From positions 20,358 through 84,357 of the forward strand of contig CAYXDC010000006.1 of assembly GCA_964463505.1 (NCBI GenBank): a DNA stretch of 64,000 bases, in the 5' to 3' direction. The notes under the pieces were generated by a model. It worked only from the letters and a program-made list of their open reading frames with translations, did not search any database and was not told the DNA's origin. The first letter of the stretch is position 1, and every line of letters begins with the position of its first letter. The position numbers and the translations under genes were made by a program. The DNA is from JAJZSS01 sp964463505. GTDB taxonomy: Bacteria > Chloroflexota > Anaerolineae > Anaerolineales > UBA4823. Shown here piece after piece: positions 1-10,662 of the stretch.

Positions 1-39
1 TGCAGGATTGAGCTTGCCCAGGTACGAATTGGAGTAGAT

Positions 40-609
40 GTGATGCCTGATTTATATGCTGGCTTACCGGCGCTGTGGCGGCGCAGGCTTATGTGGATTG
101 CCAGTGGCGTATCCATCCTGGTGCTGTCTGTTTTCAATGGGATGGGTGCGCCGCTTACCACCCCCGCAGCGCCCTGGGGTATGGTTTCTTTTCAATTGGC
201 GCGCACACCCGAGCAGGTGCAGGCCATCCTGGCGAGCTGGGACGCGCTGACGCGCCAGGCGGCTGCTTTTTGCCTGGGATTGGATTACTTGTTCATGCCT
301 GCCTACGCCCTGGCGATTGGCCTGGCAGCTCGCTGGGTTGGGGTGGCGCTGAAACAGCGCGGCTGGCCTCTGGCAGGCAGCGGGGTACCCCTGTCCTGGG
401 CTGTGTGGCTGGCTGCACTGCTAGACGGGATTGAAAATGCTGCCCAGACCGCCATGCTTTTTGGCAGCAGCAATGCCATTTTGCCAGGGCTGACCTGGTT
501 GGTGGCGATGGTCAAATTTGGCCTGGTTTTCGCGGCGCTGGTTTATGTTTTCTATGGGCTGGTGGTGCGTCTGGGGATCAAGCTGTCTGATTCTGCCCCG
601 CAAGCCTGA
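40..609 (+). CDS. Small integral membrane protein of unknown function
   Basis: I do not recognise a named family. The 189-residue protein has about four hydrophobic segments: near residues 17-37, a central one containing DYLFMPAYALAIGLA, one leading into the polar motif LLDGIENA, and a C-terminal one near 150-175. The acidic and Asn residues next to membrane segments suggest a conserved membrane site, but no reaction can be assigned. GTG at 40 and ATG at 43 are both possible starts; a GGAG at 31-34 fits either. It stands alone ahead of a lipoprotein gene that has its own ribosome site. Confidence 0.7.
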   Translation: MMPDLYAGLPALWRRRLMWIASGVSILVLSVFNGMGAPLTTPAAPWGMVSFQLARTPEQVQAILASWDALTRQAAAFCLGLDYLFMPAYALAIGLAARWVGVALKQRGWPLAGSGVPLSWAVWLAALLDGIENAAQTAMLFGSSNAILPGLTWLVAMVKFGLVFAALVYVFYGLVVRLGIKLSDSAPQA

Positions 610-683
610 TTGATTCTGCAACCATCTGGTGTCTGCAGCGTATATGGACTAGAAACACGTTCTTACACAGATGGAGGTTTGAG

Positions 684-1550
684 ATGAAAACGAAAGCTTT
701 ATTAGCCATTGTATTGGTGCTATCCCTGGCGGCCATGGCGTGCCGTGTGAACATCGATCTACCAGAAATTGAATACAAGACCAGCGCAACCGTGACAGAG
801 CAAGTCCAGGTTCCTGTTCCCGAGGGCAGCACCCCCGTGGATGTGAGCTTGAACTTTGGAGCCGGGCAGCTTAACCTGGATCCTGGCGCAGAGCAGAACC
901 TGATCCAGGGGACAGCGACTTACAATGTGCCCGATTTCAAGCCGCGCCTGGTCACCACGACCAGCGGGATTGAGCTATCGAGCGGTGAGCTAGAAATTAA
1001 CGCCATCCCGCGCCTGGCTAATGACATTGAGAATCAGTGGGATCTGCAGTTAGGCAGTACACCCATGAACCTGAGGATCAATGCTGGGGCCTATCAGGGC
1101 CGCTATGAGCTGGGCGGGCTGGCGCTGACCGGTCTGGATATTTCCGATGGGGCTGCAGATGTAGAAGTCAACTTTGCTGAAGCCAACCTGGTGGAAATGG
1201 ATACCTTGCGCTATGGCACCGGAGCCTCCCAGGTCAGCTTAACCGGCCTGGGGAATGCTAATTTCAGCGATCTGATCTTCCGGGGTGGAGCGGGTAACTA
1301 TACCCTGGACTTTGGGGAAGCTTTGCTGCGCGATGGGCGGGTAGATGTAGAAGTGGGCATCAGCAGCTTGCGCATTGTGGCGCCTGAGTCTGCCAACGTG
1401 CAGGTGATTGTAAGCGGTGGCCTGTCGAGTGTCTCGGCCAGCGGCGCCTGGAGCAAAGTGAACGATGAATACCGGCTGGACGGCACTGGGCCCAGCCTGG
1501 TGATCGAAGTCACCATGGGCGCCGGCAGTCTGGAGCTGCGCACGCCGTAA
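684..1550 (+). CDS. Lipoprotein with toast-rack (beta-helical) repeat domain
   Basis: The 288-residue protein begins with a lipoprotein signal peptide ending in AAMAC, so Cys20 is the likely lipidated residue. The rest is beta-rich and repetitive (VDVSLNFGAGQLNLDPG, later GGAGNYTLDFGEALLRDGRVDVEVG). This matches the stacked-strand toast-rack/DUF2154-like domains found in cell-envelope stress proteins. It would sit on the outer face of the cytoplasmic membrane. ATG 684 is preceded by GGAGG at 673-677. A strong hairpin terminator follows the stop. No enzymatic residues are evident; a structural or sensory envelope role is inferred only from the family. Confidence 0.72.
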   Translation: MKTKALLAIVLVLSLAAMACRVNIDLPEIEYKTSATVTEQVQVPVPEGSTPVDVSLNFGAGQLNLDPGAEQNLIQGTATYNVPDFKPRLVTTTSGIELSSGELEINAIPRLANDIENQWDLQLGSTPMNLRINAGAYQGRYELGGLALTGLDISDGAADVEVNFAEANLVEMDTLRYGTGASQVSLTGLGNANFSDLIFRGGAGNYTLDFGEALLRDGRVDVEVGISSLRIVAPESANVQVIVSGGLSSVSASGAWSKVNDEYRLDGTGPSLVIEVTMGAGSLELRTP

Positions 1551-1573
1551 AGTATCGGTCTACTAAAAACATA

Positions 1574-1620
1574 CGGGGCTGTCTCGAAGATTGAGAAAGC
1601 CCCGCAGTTATTTAATTTTT
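1574..1620. terminator. Bidirectional hairpin terminator
   Basis: CGGGGCT...AGCCCCG arms (1574-1604, inner TCTC/GAGA pairing) are followed by a T-rich stretch on the plus strand and by A/T on the other side. It lies between the convergent lipoprotein and ferredoxin genes. Confidence 0.75.
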
Positions 1621-1635
1621 TTCCTACCCGGAAGA

Positions 1636-2037
<402 letters not shown>

Positions 2038-2093
2038 AGAAAAAACCTCCGTGTTTGTTAAAGTGGATGATAATTTGAGCTTTTGACAACTGT

Positions 2094-2122
2094 ATTGTAC
2101 CTTAATTATGACAAGGGGACAA
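2094..2122 (-). promoter_or_regulatory. Sigma-70-type promoter for the ferredoxin gene
   Basis: On the minus strand TTGTCC (2122-2117) and TACAAT (2099-2094) are separated by 17 bases, about 60 bases upstream of the ferredoxin ATG. Confidence 0.6.
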
Positions 2123-2140
2123 TAAGCAAGATCATAGCAA

Positions 2141-2160
2141 TCATATTAATCATATTAATC
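2141..2160. promoter_or_regulatory. Candidate operator between ferredoxin and sodN
   Basis: A 9-bp tandem repeat TCATATTAA (2141-2149, 2150-2158) forms ATTAAT-CAT-ATTAAT, which is also an inverted repeat. A second short inverted repeat, ACCTG/CAGGT, lies at 2197-2212, just upstream of the sodN -35 box. The region 2038-2340 holds no gene, only the two divergent promoters and these repeats. Ni-SOD genes are often metal-regulated; the regulator here is unknown. Confidence 0.4.
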
Positions 2161-2219
2161 CGATTTAAAGCGGATGCGGGTTTGCAGCTTGTGTAGACCT
2201 GTAAACTCAGGTACTAATC

Positions 2220-2248
2220 TTGACAAGATTGGTCTTTAAAATTATGAT
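2220..2248 (+). promoter_or_regulatory. Strong sigma-70-type promoter for sodN
   Basis: TTGACA (2220-2225) and TATGAT (2243-2248) with a 17-base spacer give near-consensus elements. The transcript would carry a leader of about 85 bases before ATG 2341. Confidence 0.75.
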
Positions 2249-2340
2249 GATTGGGAAGTGATTTGCGCCGGGGGCGTATGTTGCGCGAACCGGCGTTGAT
2301 AGCTACCCTACCCACTATTTGATCCTATAGGAGACCGAAT

Positions 2341-2838
2341 ATGTTCTATAAATTACTTGCCGCGCTAGACCGCAAAGTTAAGTTCCCAGAAGCGCAAGCT
2401 CACTGTGATATCCCGTGCGGGATCTACGACCCGATTGTCGCGCAGATCAATGCGCTCACCGTCGTGCGTATGCTCGACTTGATGGCGGATCTGGATGCCA
2501 CCACGGGCGATAAGCTGGCTTACCACAATTCGATGTCCCGCTATATCGCCGTAAAGGAAGAGCACGCCGAGAAAGCCAAGCACGAAATCCGCGTGATCTT
2601 TGGCGATTACATCAAAGCCCCTCATGTTGAAAAATATCCCGAGCTGCCCACCCTGGTGCACAAGATTATGATGGCCGGCTCCAAGGTCCGCCAGAGCACC
2701 GACCGGGCCGCGGCGGTGGAATTTGTGGAGTTGATCAACAAATTCGCCCAGATCTTCTGGGAGACCAAAGGCATCAGCACCAAGCGCGCCAAAGCGCCCT
2801 ACAAGCCCGAGCTGGAGCTGGTTTACCCCAATCTCTAA
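2341..2838 (+). CDS. sodN: Nickel superoxide dismutase
   Basis: SodN disproportionates superoxide to oxygen and hydrogen peroxide in the cytoplasm using one Ni ion per subunit of a homohexamer. The diagnostic nickel hook HCDIPCGIYDP is at residues 21-31: His21, Cys22 and Cys26 become the metal ligands after removal of the 20-residue propeptide. The remaining about 145 residues form the expected four-helix bundle, and the total of 165 matches the family. ATG 2341 is preceded by AGGAG (2329-2333). The maturation protease gene starts directly after the stop, so the two are cotranscribed and probably translationally coupled. Confidence 0.96.
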   Translation: MFYKLLAALDRKVKFPEAQAHCDIPCGIYDPIVAQINALTVVRMLDLMADLDATTGDKLAYHNSMSRYIAVKEEHAEKAKHEIRVIFGDYIKAPHVEKYPELPTLVHKIMMAGSKVRQSTDRAAAVEFVELINKFAQIFWETKGISTKRAKAPYKPELELVYPNL

Positions 2839-3144
2839 TTGCCCATGTGTCGCCTTCTAAAAGTACATGGCGACAGTCTGATTCCGGACTATCAGGAAGG
2901 GGATTTTGTGCTCGTTTCCAAAATCCCCTTCCTTTTTGCATCCCCGCGCCCCGGTCAGGTGATTGCCTTTCACATGCCTCCTTATGGTACGCTGATCAAA
3001 CGGGTTGAGCAGGTATTGGAAGGTGGCCATTCCTTTTTTGTCGCCGGCACGCACCCACTCAGTGTGGACAGCCGCCAGTTTGGCCCGGTGAGCCGCCAGG
3101 CGCTGCTGGGACGGGTGGTCTGGCATATCCCAAAGCCAGGCTAG
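2839..3144 (+). CDS. sodX: Ni-SOD maturation signal-peptidase-like protease
   Basis: This is a small S26/S24-type serine protease with a Ser/Lys dyad. HGDSLIP places the nucleophile at Ser13, and the LIKRV segment supplies Lys54. At 101 residues it matches the compact soluble peptidases encoded beside sodN, which cut the SodN propeptide so that His21 becomes the N terminus. The start is uncertain: TTG 2839 abuts the sodN stop, and ATG 2845 is two codons later. Neither has a clear Shine-Dalgarno, which suggests translation by coupling to sodN. Function is inferred from motif plus neighbour. Confidence 0.9.
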   Translation: MPMCRLLKVHGDSLIPDYQEGDFVLVSKIPFLFASPRPGQVIAFHMPPYGTLIKRVEQVLEGGHSFFVAGTHPLSVDSRQFGPVSRQALLGRVVWHIPKPG

Positions 3145-3151
3145 CCTGGCT
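3134..3151. repeat. 18-bp perfect palindrome at the end of sodX
   Basis: AGCCAGGCTAGCCTGGCT has no spacer and overlaps the sodX stop codon. An imperfect direct copy of its right half (AGCTTGGTTCGCCCGAAA) follows at 3164-3181. A possible weak terminator; there is no T run. Confidence 0.4.
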
Positions 3152-3196
3152 CGCCTGAAAAGCCAGCTTGGTTCGCCCGAAATAACCGGCTTCCTT

Positions 3197-3202
3197 TATA
3201 AT
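3197..3202 (+). promoter_or_regulatory. TATAAT -10 box for the EamA gene
   Basis: A perfect -10 hexamer overlaps the upstream in-frame ATG at 3201, so the real start is probably ATG 3210, placed where transcription would begin. No good -35 is visible. Confidence 0.45.
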
Positions 3203-3209
3203 GGGCGTC

Positions 3210-4193
3210 ATGTTGCAGCCCGCCAATTCGCCGCGTGTGCCACCCTTCGTAGCCCTGACTTTCGGTATTCTGGCCGTTTCCACCGCCGCCATTTTTATCC
3301 GTTTTGCCCAGTCTGAAGCGCCCTCCCTGGTGATTGCTGCCTATCGCATGGGTCTTTCAGCGCTCATCCTAGCGCCTTATGCCTGGCTGCGTCACCGCCA
3401 GGAGCTGCGCAGCCTTGACCGGCGTTCTCTGGCTTTAGCCGCGCTTTCCGGACTGTTTCTGGCTTTGCATTTCGCTGCCTGGATCACCTCCTTGGAATAT
3501 ACAACCGTTGCCAGCTCGGTGGTCCTGGTGACCACCACCCCCCTGTGGGTCGCCTTGCTTTCGCCCTTCTTTCTGAAAGAATCCCTCACCCGCCCAGTCT
3601 TGCTGGGCCTGGGATTGGCTCTTAGCGGAGGGCTGGTGGTCGGGTTAAGTGATGCCTGCGTCTGGCAAGGTGGGCTGGTTTGCCCCTCTCTGGCGGAGAT
3701 GGTGCGCGGCCAGGCTTTCCTGGGGGATGCGTTGGCTTTGTTTGGAGCCTTGATGGCGGCTTCTTATATTATGATCGGGCGCAGCCTGCGCATGCAGTTG
3801 TCCTTAGGAGCATACATTTTTGTGGTCTATGGCATGGCTGCGCTGGTGCTGTTGGGGCTGGTGCTGTGGAGTGGGCAGCCCTTGGGAGGCTATTCCTCGC
3901 CAACCTACGGCTGGTTCCTGCTCCTGGCGGTGGTGCCGCAGCTCTTCGGGCATACGGTCTTCAATTGGGCTTTGCGTTATATCTCTGCTGCCTATGTCTC
4001 CGTGACGCTGCTCGGCGAGCCGGTCGGCTCGACCATCCTGGCCTATTTTCTGCTGCAGGAAAGCCCCACCTGGATTAAAATTATTGGTGCTATACTTATT
4101 CTTACTGGAATCAGTGTGGCTTCGCGCGGCGAATCGCGCCGGGTAAAAGCAGCTCTGCCCACCAATCAACCGGCTGGCGGGCCAATACCCTGA
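3210..4193 (+). CDS. EamA/DMT-family transporter
   Basis: The protein has ten hydrophobic segments arranged as two EamA repeats (roughly residues 10-145 and 170-300), typical of drug/metabolite transporters that move small metabolites across the cytoplasmic membrane. Recognisable pieces are FIRFAQSEAPSLVIAAYRM in repeat one and LGEPVGSTILAYFLLQESPTWIKIIGAILILTGI in repeat two. The substrate cannot be told. I prefer ATG 3210 over 3201 because a TATAAT box covers 3197-3202; an mRNA starting there would be leaderless. The next gene, ftsK, begins 35 bases downstream. Confidence 0.85.
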   Translation: MLQPANSPRVPPFVALTFGILAVSTAAIFIRFAQSEAPSLVIAAYRMGLSALILAPYAWLRHRQELRSLDRRSLALAALSGLFLALHFAAWITSLEYTTVASSVVLVTTTPLWVALLSPFFLKESLTRPVLLGLGLALSGGLVVGLSDACVWQGGLVCPSLAEMVRGQAFLGDALALFGALMAASYIMIGRSLRMQLSLGAYIFVVYGMAALVLLGLVLWSGQPLGGYSSPTYGWFLLLAVVPQLFGHTVFNWALRYISAAYVSVTLLGEPVGSTILAYFLLQESPTWIKIIGAILILTGISVASRGESRRVKAALPTNQPAGGPIP

Positions 4194-4228
4194 GCGCAAA
4201 CAGCCACTACTCAACACCTTAATTTTGC

Positions 4229-6553
<2,325 letters not shown>

Positions 6554-6603
6554 TTCACTTGTTGTTTCCCATCGCTATCTGGACAAATCCTGTTGATCTT
6601 ATC

Positions 6604-6632
6604 TTGACAGCCCTGCGGGCATGGGATAGCAT
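6604..6632 (+). promoter_or_regulatory. Sigma-70-type promoter for the phosphatidyltransferase-lgt operon
   Basis: Perfect TTGACA (6604-6609), 17-base spacer, then TAGCAT (6627-6632). Transcription would start near 6639, about 45 bases before the first gene. Confidence 0.6.
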
Positions 6633-6683
6633 AGCTTATCGTTTATCGAGAACAAATCCTGACCTGGAAGGTAAACCCTGCTT

Positions 6684-7313
6684 TTGGAAAAAGCCAGTGA
6701 ACGTACCCAACCCATGACTCTGACTGATTTAATGCGCCTGCGCTTTAAAGGCATACTGGACCCCATCGGTCGCTTGCTAAATAACTTAGGTTTAATGCCC
6801 AACACCATGACCTTGCTGGGTCTGGCGGGGAATACTGCTGGAGCGATTCTATTGGCCCGGGGTGAAATGTTCTGGGGTGGCATCCTGATCTTGTTAATGG
6901 GCCCGGTAGACGCCCTGGATGGCACCATGGCGCGCCTGCGAGGCATGGCCAGCGACTTCGGCGCGTTTGTCGATTCGGTCACCGACCGTTACTCCGAGCT
7001 GGTGATCTTCGGTGGCTTGTTGTATTACTTCGCCAACCAGGGCGATACCCTGGCTGCCATCCTGGTGTTCGTTGCTGCAGCCGGATCCGTGCTGGTCTCT
7101 TATGTGCGCTCGCGCGGCCAATCTCTGGGTGCAGATACCAAAGTCGGCATCCTTACCCGCATGGAACGCTATCTGGTCCTGGCGCCGGCTTTGCTGCTCA
7201 ACCAGCCGGTTTGGGGCTTGTGGGTTATCGCTGTCCTGGCCAATATTACCGCGCTCCAGCGTATCTATGACGTGCGTCGCCAGTTGACCAATCCACCTGC
7301 GAACAAAAAGTAA
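6684..7313 (+). CDS. CDP-alcohol phosphatidyltransferase
   Basis: This is a membrane enzyme that moves a phosphatidyl group from CDP-diacylglycerol to an alcohol during phospholipid synthesis. The hallmark D-x2-D-G-x2-A-R-x8-G-x3-D-x3-D is present in full as DALDGTMARLRGMASDFGAFVDSVTD. There are about six hydrophobic segments in 209 residues, close to the usual length. Whether the acceptor is glycerol phosphate, inositol phosphate or another alcohol cannot be told. The start is uncertain: TTG 6684 (with GGAAGG somewhat far upstream) or ATG 6714 (no Shine-Dalgarno). lgt follows 41 bases on, suggesting a membrane-lipid operon. Confidence 0.85.
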   Translation: MEKASERTQPMTLTDLMRLRFKGILDPIGRLLNNLGLMPNTMTLLGLAGNTAGAILLARGEMFWGGILILLMGPVDALDGTMARLRGMASDFGAFVDSVTDRYSELVIFGGLLYYFANQGDTLAAILVFVAAAGSVLVSYVRSRGQSLGADTKVGILTRMERYLVLAPALLLNQPVWGLWVIAVLANITALQRIYDVRRQLTNPPANKK

Positions 7314-7354
7314 TTATTTTTCATCTCCCATGGTACCAAGCAAAGTGAGGCAAA

Positions 7355-8161
7355 ATGCCTGGCATAAAAATTGGTGATTTTACGTTATTTACCTGGTATG
7401 GATTGATCCTGATGGGCGGGGCGGTGTTTGCGGCCTGGGTCGCCAGCCGTGAAGCCAAACGGCGCGGCTATAACCCTGAATTGGTGTGGGACGCACTGAT
7501 CTGGATCCTGGTTGCCGGCATTGTAGGGGCGCGCCTGTGGCACATATTCACCCCTTCTCCATCCCTTCAAGCCCAAGGCATTACCACCTATTATTATCTC
7601 ACCCATCCCCTGGACGCGATCTGGACACGCAACGGAGGACTGGGAATCCCTGGGGCGGTGATTGGCGGTGCACTGGCGCTGTACTATTTCACCCGCAAGC
7701 GCGGTATGAGCTTTGCCGTGTGGGCGGATATTGCTGCTCCGGCAGTGGCATTGGGCCAGGCGATCGGGCGCTGGGGCAATTACGTAAACCAGGAGCTGTA
7801 CGGGGCTCCCACCGATCTGCCCTGGGCGATCACCATCGAGCCGCGTTTTCGTCTGCCAGGCTTCGAGAATTACGCTACCTTTCACCCGCTCTTTTTGTAC
7901 GAATCGCTGTGGAACTTCGCCAATTTTGTATTTCTGCTCTGGCTGGGGCGGCGCTATCCTGAGAAGCTGAAAGATGGCGACCTGTTCCTGATCTACCTGA
8001 TCACGTATCCTGCGGCGCGTTTTCTGCTGGAGTTTATCCGCCTGGACTCGGCTCAGGTTGCCGGGCTAAACGCCAACCAGACCGCTATGGCAGTTGTGGC
8101 AGTCCTGGCCTTGCTGGTGTTGATCTTGCGCCACCGCAAGCCTGCACAGTCTGTGGCATGA
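7355..8161 (+). CDS. lgt: Prolipoprotein diacylglyceryl transferase
   Basis: Lgt attaches diacylglycerol from phosphatidylglycerol to the lipobox Cys of prolipoproteins at the outer face of the cytoplasmic membrane. The signature GRWGNYVNQELYG is present, together with GGLGIPGAVIGGALALYYF, HPLFLYESLWNF and the late RFLLEFIR segment; about seven hydrophobic helices are visible. At 268 residues the size is normal. A GAGG at 7343-7346 precedes ATG 7355. Several lipoproteins that need this enzyme lie in the same window (684, 20988, 47386, 56803). It is likely cotranscribed with the phosphatidyltransferase gene. Confidence 0.95.
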   Translation: MPGIKIGDFTLFTWYGLILMGGAVFAAWVASREAKRRGYNPELVWDALIWILVAGIVGARLWHIFTPSPSLQAQGITTYYYLTHPLDAIWTRNGGLGIPGAVIGGALALYYFTRKRGMSFAVWADIAAPAVALGQAIGRWGNYVNQELYGAPTDLPWAITIEPRFRLPGFENYATFHPLFLYESLWNFANFVFLLWLGRRYPEKLKDGDLFLIYLITYPAARFLLEFIRLDSAQVAGLNANQTAMAVVAVLALLVLILRHRKPAQSVA

Positions 8162-8280
8162 ACCTCCTAACTGATCTGTAATCTATAACCCGCCATCCAG
8201 GGGTTAGAATACTTGGCATAAGCCGTACTCAGCTCGGCTGGCTGCGGCATTACTAGACCTTTGCAGAAGATTGGCTGGAA

Positions 8281-9222
8281 ATGATCCAGACACAGGACCT
8301 GAGCAAACGTTTCGATAATTTCCTGGCCGTAGATGGTGTTACCCTTGAACTGGGCGCCGGGCAAGTTTTGGCATTGCTTGGGCCGAATGGCGCTGGAAAA
8401 ACAACCACGGTGCGCATGCTCACCTCGATACTGCGACCTACCTCTGGCTGGGCGCGCGTGGCAGGTTGGGATGTCGCCACGCACCCGGCCCAAGTGCGGG
8501 CTGCCGTGGGCGTGCTGACGGAGCAGCATGGCCTGTACGGGCGCATGCGCGGGGATGATTATCTGGATTTTTTTGGTCAGGTATATGGTTTAACCACCCA
8601 GCGCCGCCACCAGCGCACGCAGCAGCTTTTAGACCAATTTGGCCTGGCGCAGGATGGTCAGCGCAGGATTGCTGAATATTCCAAAGGTATGCGCCAGAAG
8701 CTGGCCCTGGCGCGGGCTTTGCTTCACGAGCCGCCAGTGCTGTTGCTGGATGAGCCTTCCTCCGCCATGGACCCCGAGAGCGCCCACCTGGTGCGCGATG
8801 CCATCCGGGACCTGCGCTCCGCAGAACGCGCCATCGTGATTTGTTCCCACAACCTGGCTGAAGCCGAAGAATTAGCCGACCAGATCGCCATCATTCGCCG
8901 CGGGCGCATCATCGCCCGCGGCTCTCCGGAGGCCCTTAAAGAGAGCTTGCTTGGCCCGTTGGAATTCGAGCTGCGCCTGGGCACGGTAACGAACGGTTCC
9001 CGGCCTCCACTGCCTCCGGCGGTTGAAATCACTGCATTTGGAGCGGATTGGCTGCGTTTCCGCACGCTCGATCCTCTGCGAGATAATCCGGAGGTCCTGC
9101 GCGCTCTGCTGGCGCACGGCTTGCCTGTTGTCAGCTTGCAGGAAGTACCGCGCAGCCTGGAAGAAGTCTATTTACGCGCCATCGCTGCACCTGCGGCAGA
9201 GGAGCTGCCCCATGCTGGATAG
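8281..9222 (+). CDS. ABC transporter ATP-binding protein (ABC-2 exporter)
   Basis: This is the ATPase subunit of an ABC-2-type exporter. Walker A GPNGAGKTT is at residues 34-42, the Q-loop region LTEQHGLYGRM follows, the signature is YSKGMRQKLALARAL, and Walker B is VLLLDEPSSAMDP. A C-terminal extension of about 90 residues after the nucleotide-binding core resembles that of NatA/CcmA-like ATPases. The last 11 bases overlap the permease gene, so the pair is translationally coupled. The substrate is unknown. ATG 8281 has only a weak GGAA upstream. Confidence 0.9.
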   Translation: MIQTQDLSKRFDNFLAVDGVTLELGAGQVLALLGPNGAGKTTTVRMLTSILRPTSGWARVAGWDVATHPAQVRAAVGVLTEQHGLYGRMRGDDYLDFFGQVYGLTTQRRHQRTQQLLDQFGLAQDGQRRIAEYSKGMRQKLALARALLHEPPVLLLDEPSSAMDPESAHLVRDAIRDLRSAERAIVICSHNLAEAEELADQIAIIRRGRIIARGSPEALKESLLGPLEFELRLGTVTNGSRPPLPPAVEITAFGADWLRFRTLDPLRDNPEVLRALLAHGLPVVSLQEVPRSLEEVYLRAIAAPAAEELPHAG

Positions 9223-10633
9223 CCTGCGCCTGGCCTGGATTATTACGCGCCGCGAAGTGAGCGACCAGCTGCGCGACTGGCGTATCATCCTGCCGGTGCT
9301 TCTGTTGACCATTTTTTTTCCCGGTCTGATGAATTTCACCGCCGGTCAGATCACGGGTTTTGTGGAGAGCTACAACGCCCCACTGATCGGCGATCGCTTG
9401 ATCCCTTTCTTGTTGATGATTGTGGGGTTTTTCCCCATCTCGGTGTCGTTGGTGATAGCCCTGGAAAGCTTTGTGGGTGAGAAAGAACGCCACAGCATTG
9501 AACCGCTGCTCAGCTCGCCGCTCTCTGACGGGCAGCTTTATCTGGGCAAACTGGCTGCTGCCGTAATTCCTCCTTTGCTGGCCTCCTATCTGGGTATCAC
9601 GGTGTACCTGATCGGGGTGTTTTTGGATGTGGGCTGGCGGCCCACATCCATGTTGCTGCTGCAGATCGTCTTGCTGACCACCGTGCAGGCGGTCTTGATG
9701 GTCAGTGGGGCTGTGGTGGTCTCCTCGCAAACCACTTCCGTGCGGGCTGCGAATTTGCTGGCTTCTTTTATCATTATTCCCATGGCTCTGCTCATCCAGG
9801 GGGAAAGTGTGGTCATGTTCTGGGGCAGTTATTCTAGCCTGTGGTGGATCATCGCGGGGCTGGCTGTGATTGCCGGCTTGCTGGTGCGCACGGGTCTGGC
9901 GCACTTTAATCGCGAAGAATTACTCGGGCGCGAGTTGGATTCGCTCAACCTGCGTTGGAGCTGGCGCGTATTCAGCCAGCAATTCCGTGGCGGAGCCCGC
10001 TCCTTGCGTGGCTGGTACCAGGCGCAGGTCTTCCCGGCAGCCCGCCGCCTGGGCATACCGGCGGCGATGATGTTGCTGGCGCTTGCCGCGGGATTGCTGG
10101 TCGGCGCCAGCCAGGCGCGGGTTTTTCCGCTTCCACTGGAAATGCTCAGCCTGAATAGTCTGGATGATGGTTTTGTGGAAGGCCTGGAATTATTAAATCT
10201 CTTCTCCCCTTTGGGTGTGGGTACGGTCTGGCTGCACAACCTGCGCGCCATCCTGCTGGCAACCGTGCTGGGCATTTTTTCTTTTGGGGTTTTAAGCGTG
10301 CTGGTGCTGATGCTGCCATTTATGATCGTGGGGTACCTGGCGGCTGGGGTTGCCAGCGCAGGTACCAGCCCCGGGTTGTTCTTGCTGGCGTTCATTGCCC
10401 CCCATGGCATGTTGGAGATCCCGGCGCTGGCTCTGGCTGGCGCAGCTATCTTACGCATCGGGGCTACTCTGGCTGCTCCGGCCGAGCATATGACTATTGG
10501 CGAAGCCTGGTTGCGCGCCGTGGCTGACTGGGCTAAAATTCTATTGGGTCTTGTGCTGCCCTTGCTCCTGGGTGCAGCCGCTATCGAGGTCCTGCTAACC
10601 CCGCGCCTGGCTGTCCTGCTCCTGGGCAATTAA
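9212..10633 (+). CDS. ABC-2 permease fused to a SpoIIM (DUF95) membrane domain
   Basis: The reading frame is open from further upstream, but ATG 9212, just after GAGGAG, gives a protein beginning MLDSLRLAWIITRREVSDQL, the normal start of ABC-2 permeases. Residues 1 to about 245 form the permease (ESFVGEKERHSIEPLLSSPLSDG loop, six helices). Residues about 275-473 resemble stage II sporulation protein M, with the family motif PHGMLEIPALALAGAAILRIG near 397-417. Separate SpoIIM-like proteins are often encoded beside such exporters; here the two are one chain of 473 residues. The ATPase is the overlapping upstream gene. The substrate is unknown. Confidence 0.85.
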   Translation: MLDSLRLAWIITRREVSDQLRDWRIILPVLLLTIFFPGLMNFTAGQITGFVESYNAPLIGDRLIPFLLMIVGFFPISVSLVIALESFVGEKERHSIEPLLSSPLSDGQLYLGKLAAAVIPPLLASYLGITVYLIGVFLDVGWRPTSMLLLQIVLLTTVQAVLMVSGAVVVSSQTTSVRAANLLASFIIIPMALLIQGESVVMFWGSYSSLWWIIAGLAVIAGLLVRTGLAHFNREELLGRELDSLNLRWSWRVFSQQFRGGARSLRGWYQAQVFPAARRLGIPAAMMLLALAAGLLVGASQARVFPLPLEMLSLNSLDDGFVEGLELLNLFSPLGVGTVWLHNLRAILLATVLGIFSFGVLSVLVLMLPFMIVGYLAAGVASAGTSPGLFLLAFIAPHGMLEIPALALAGAAILRIGATLAAPAEHMTIGEAWLRAVADWAKILLGLVLPLLLGAAAIEVLLTPRLAVLLLGN

Positions 10634-10662
10634 GCTCGAGTTATGAAGGGAATATCCTAACC

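Noticed and set aside
9023..9211. Longer N terminus of the ABC-2/SpoIIM permease
   Set aside because: The extra 63 residues are an out-of-frame reading of the ATPase gene end; ATG 9212 has GAGGAG and a normal permease N terminus.
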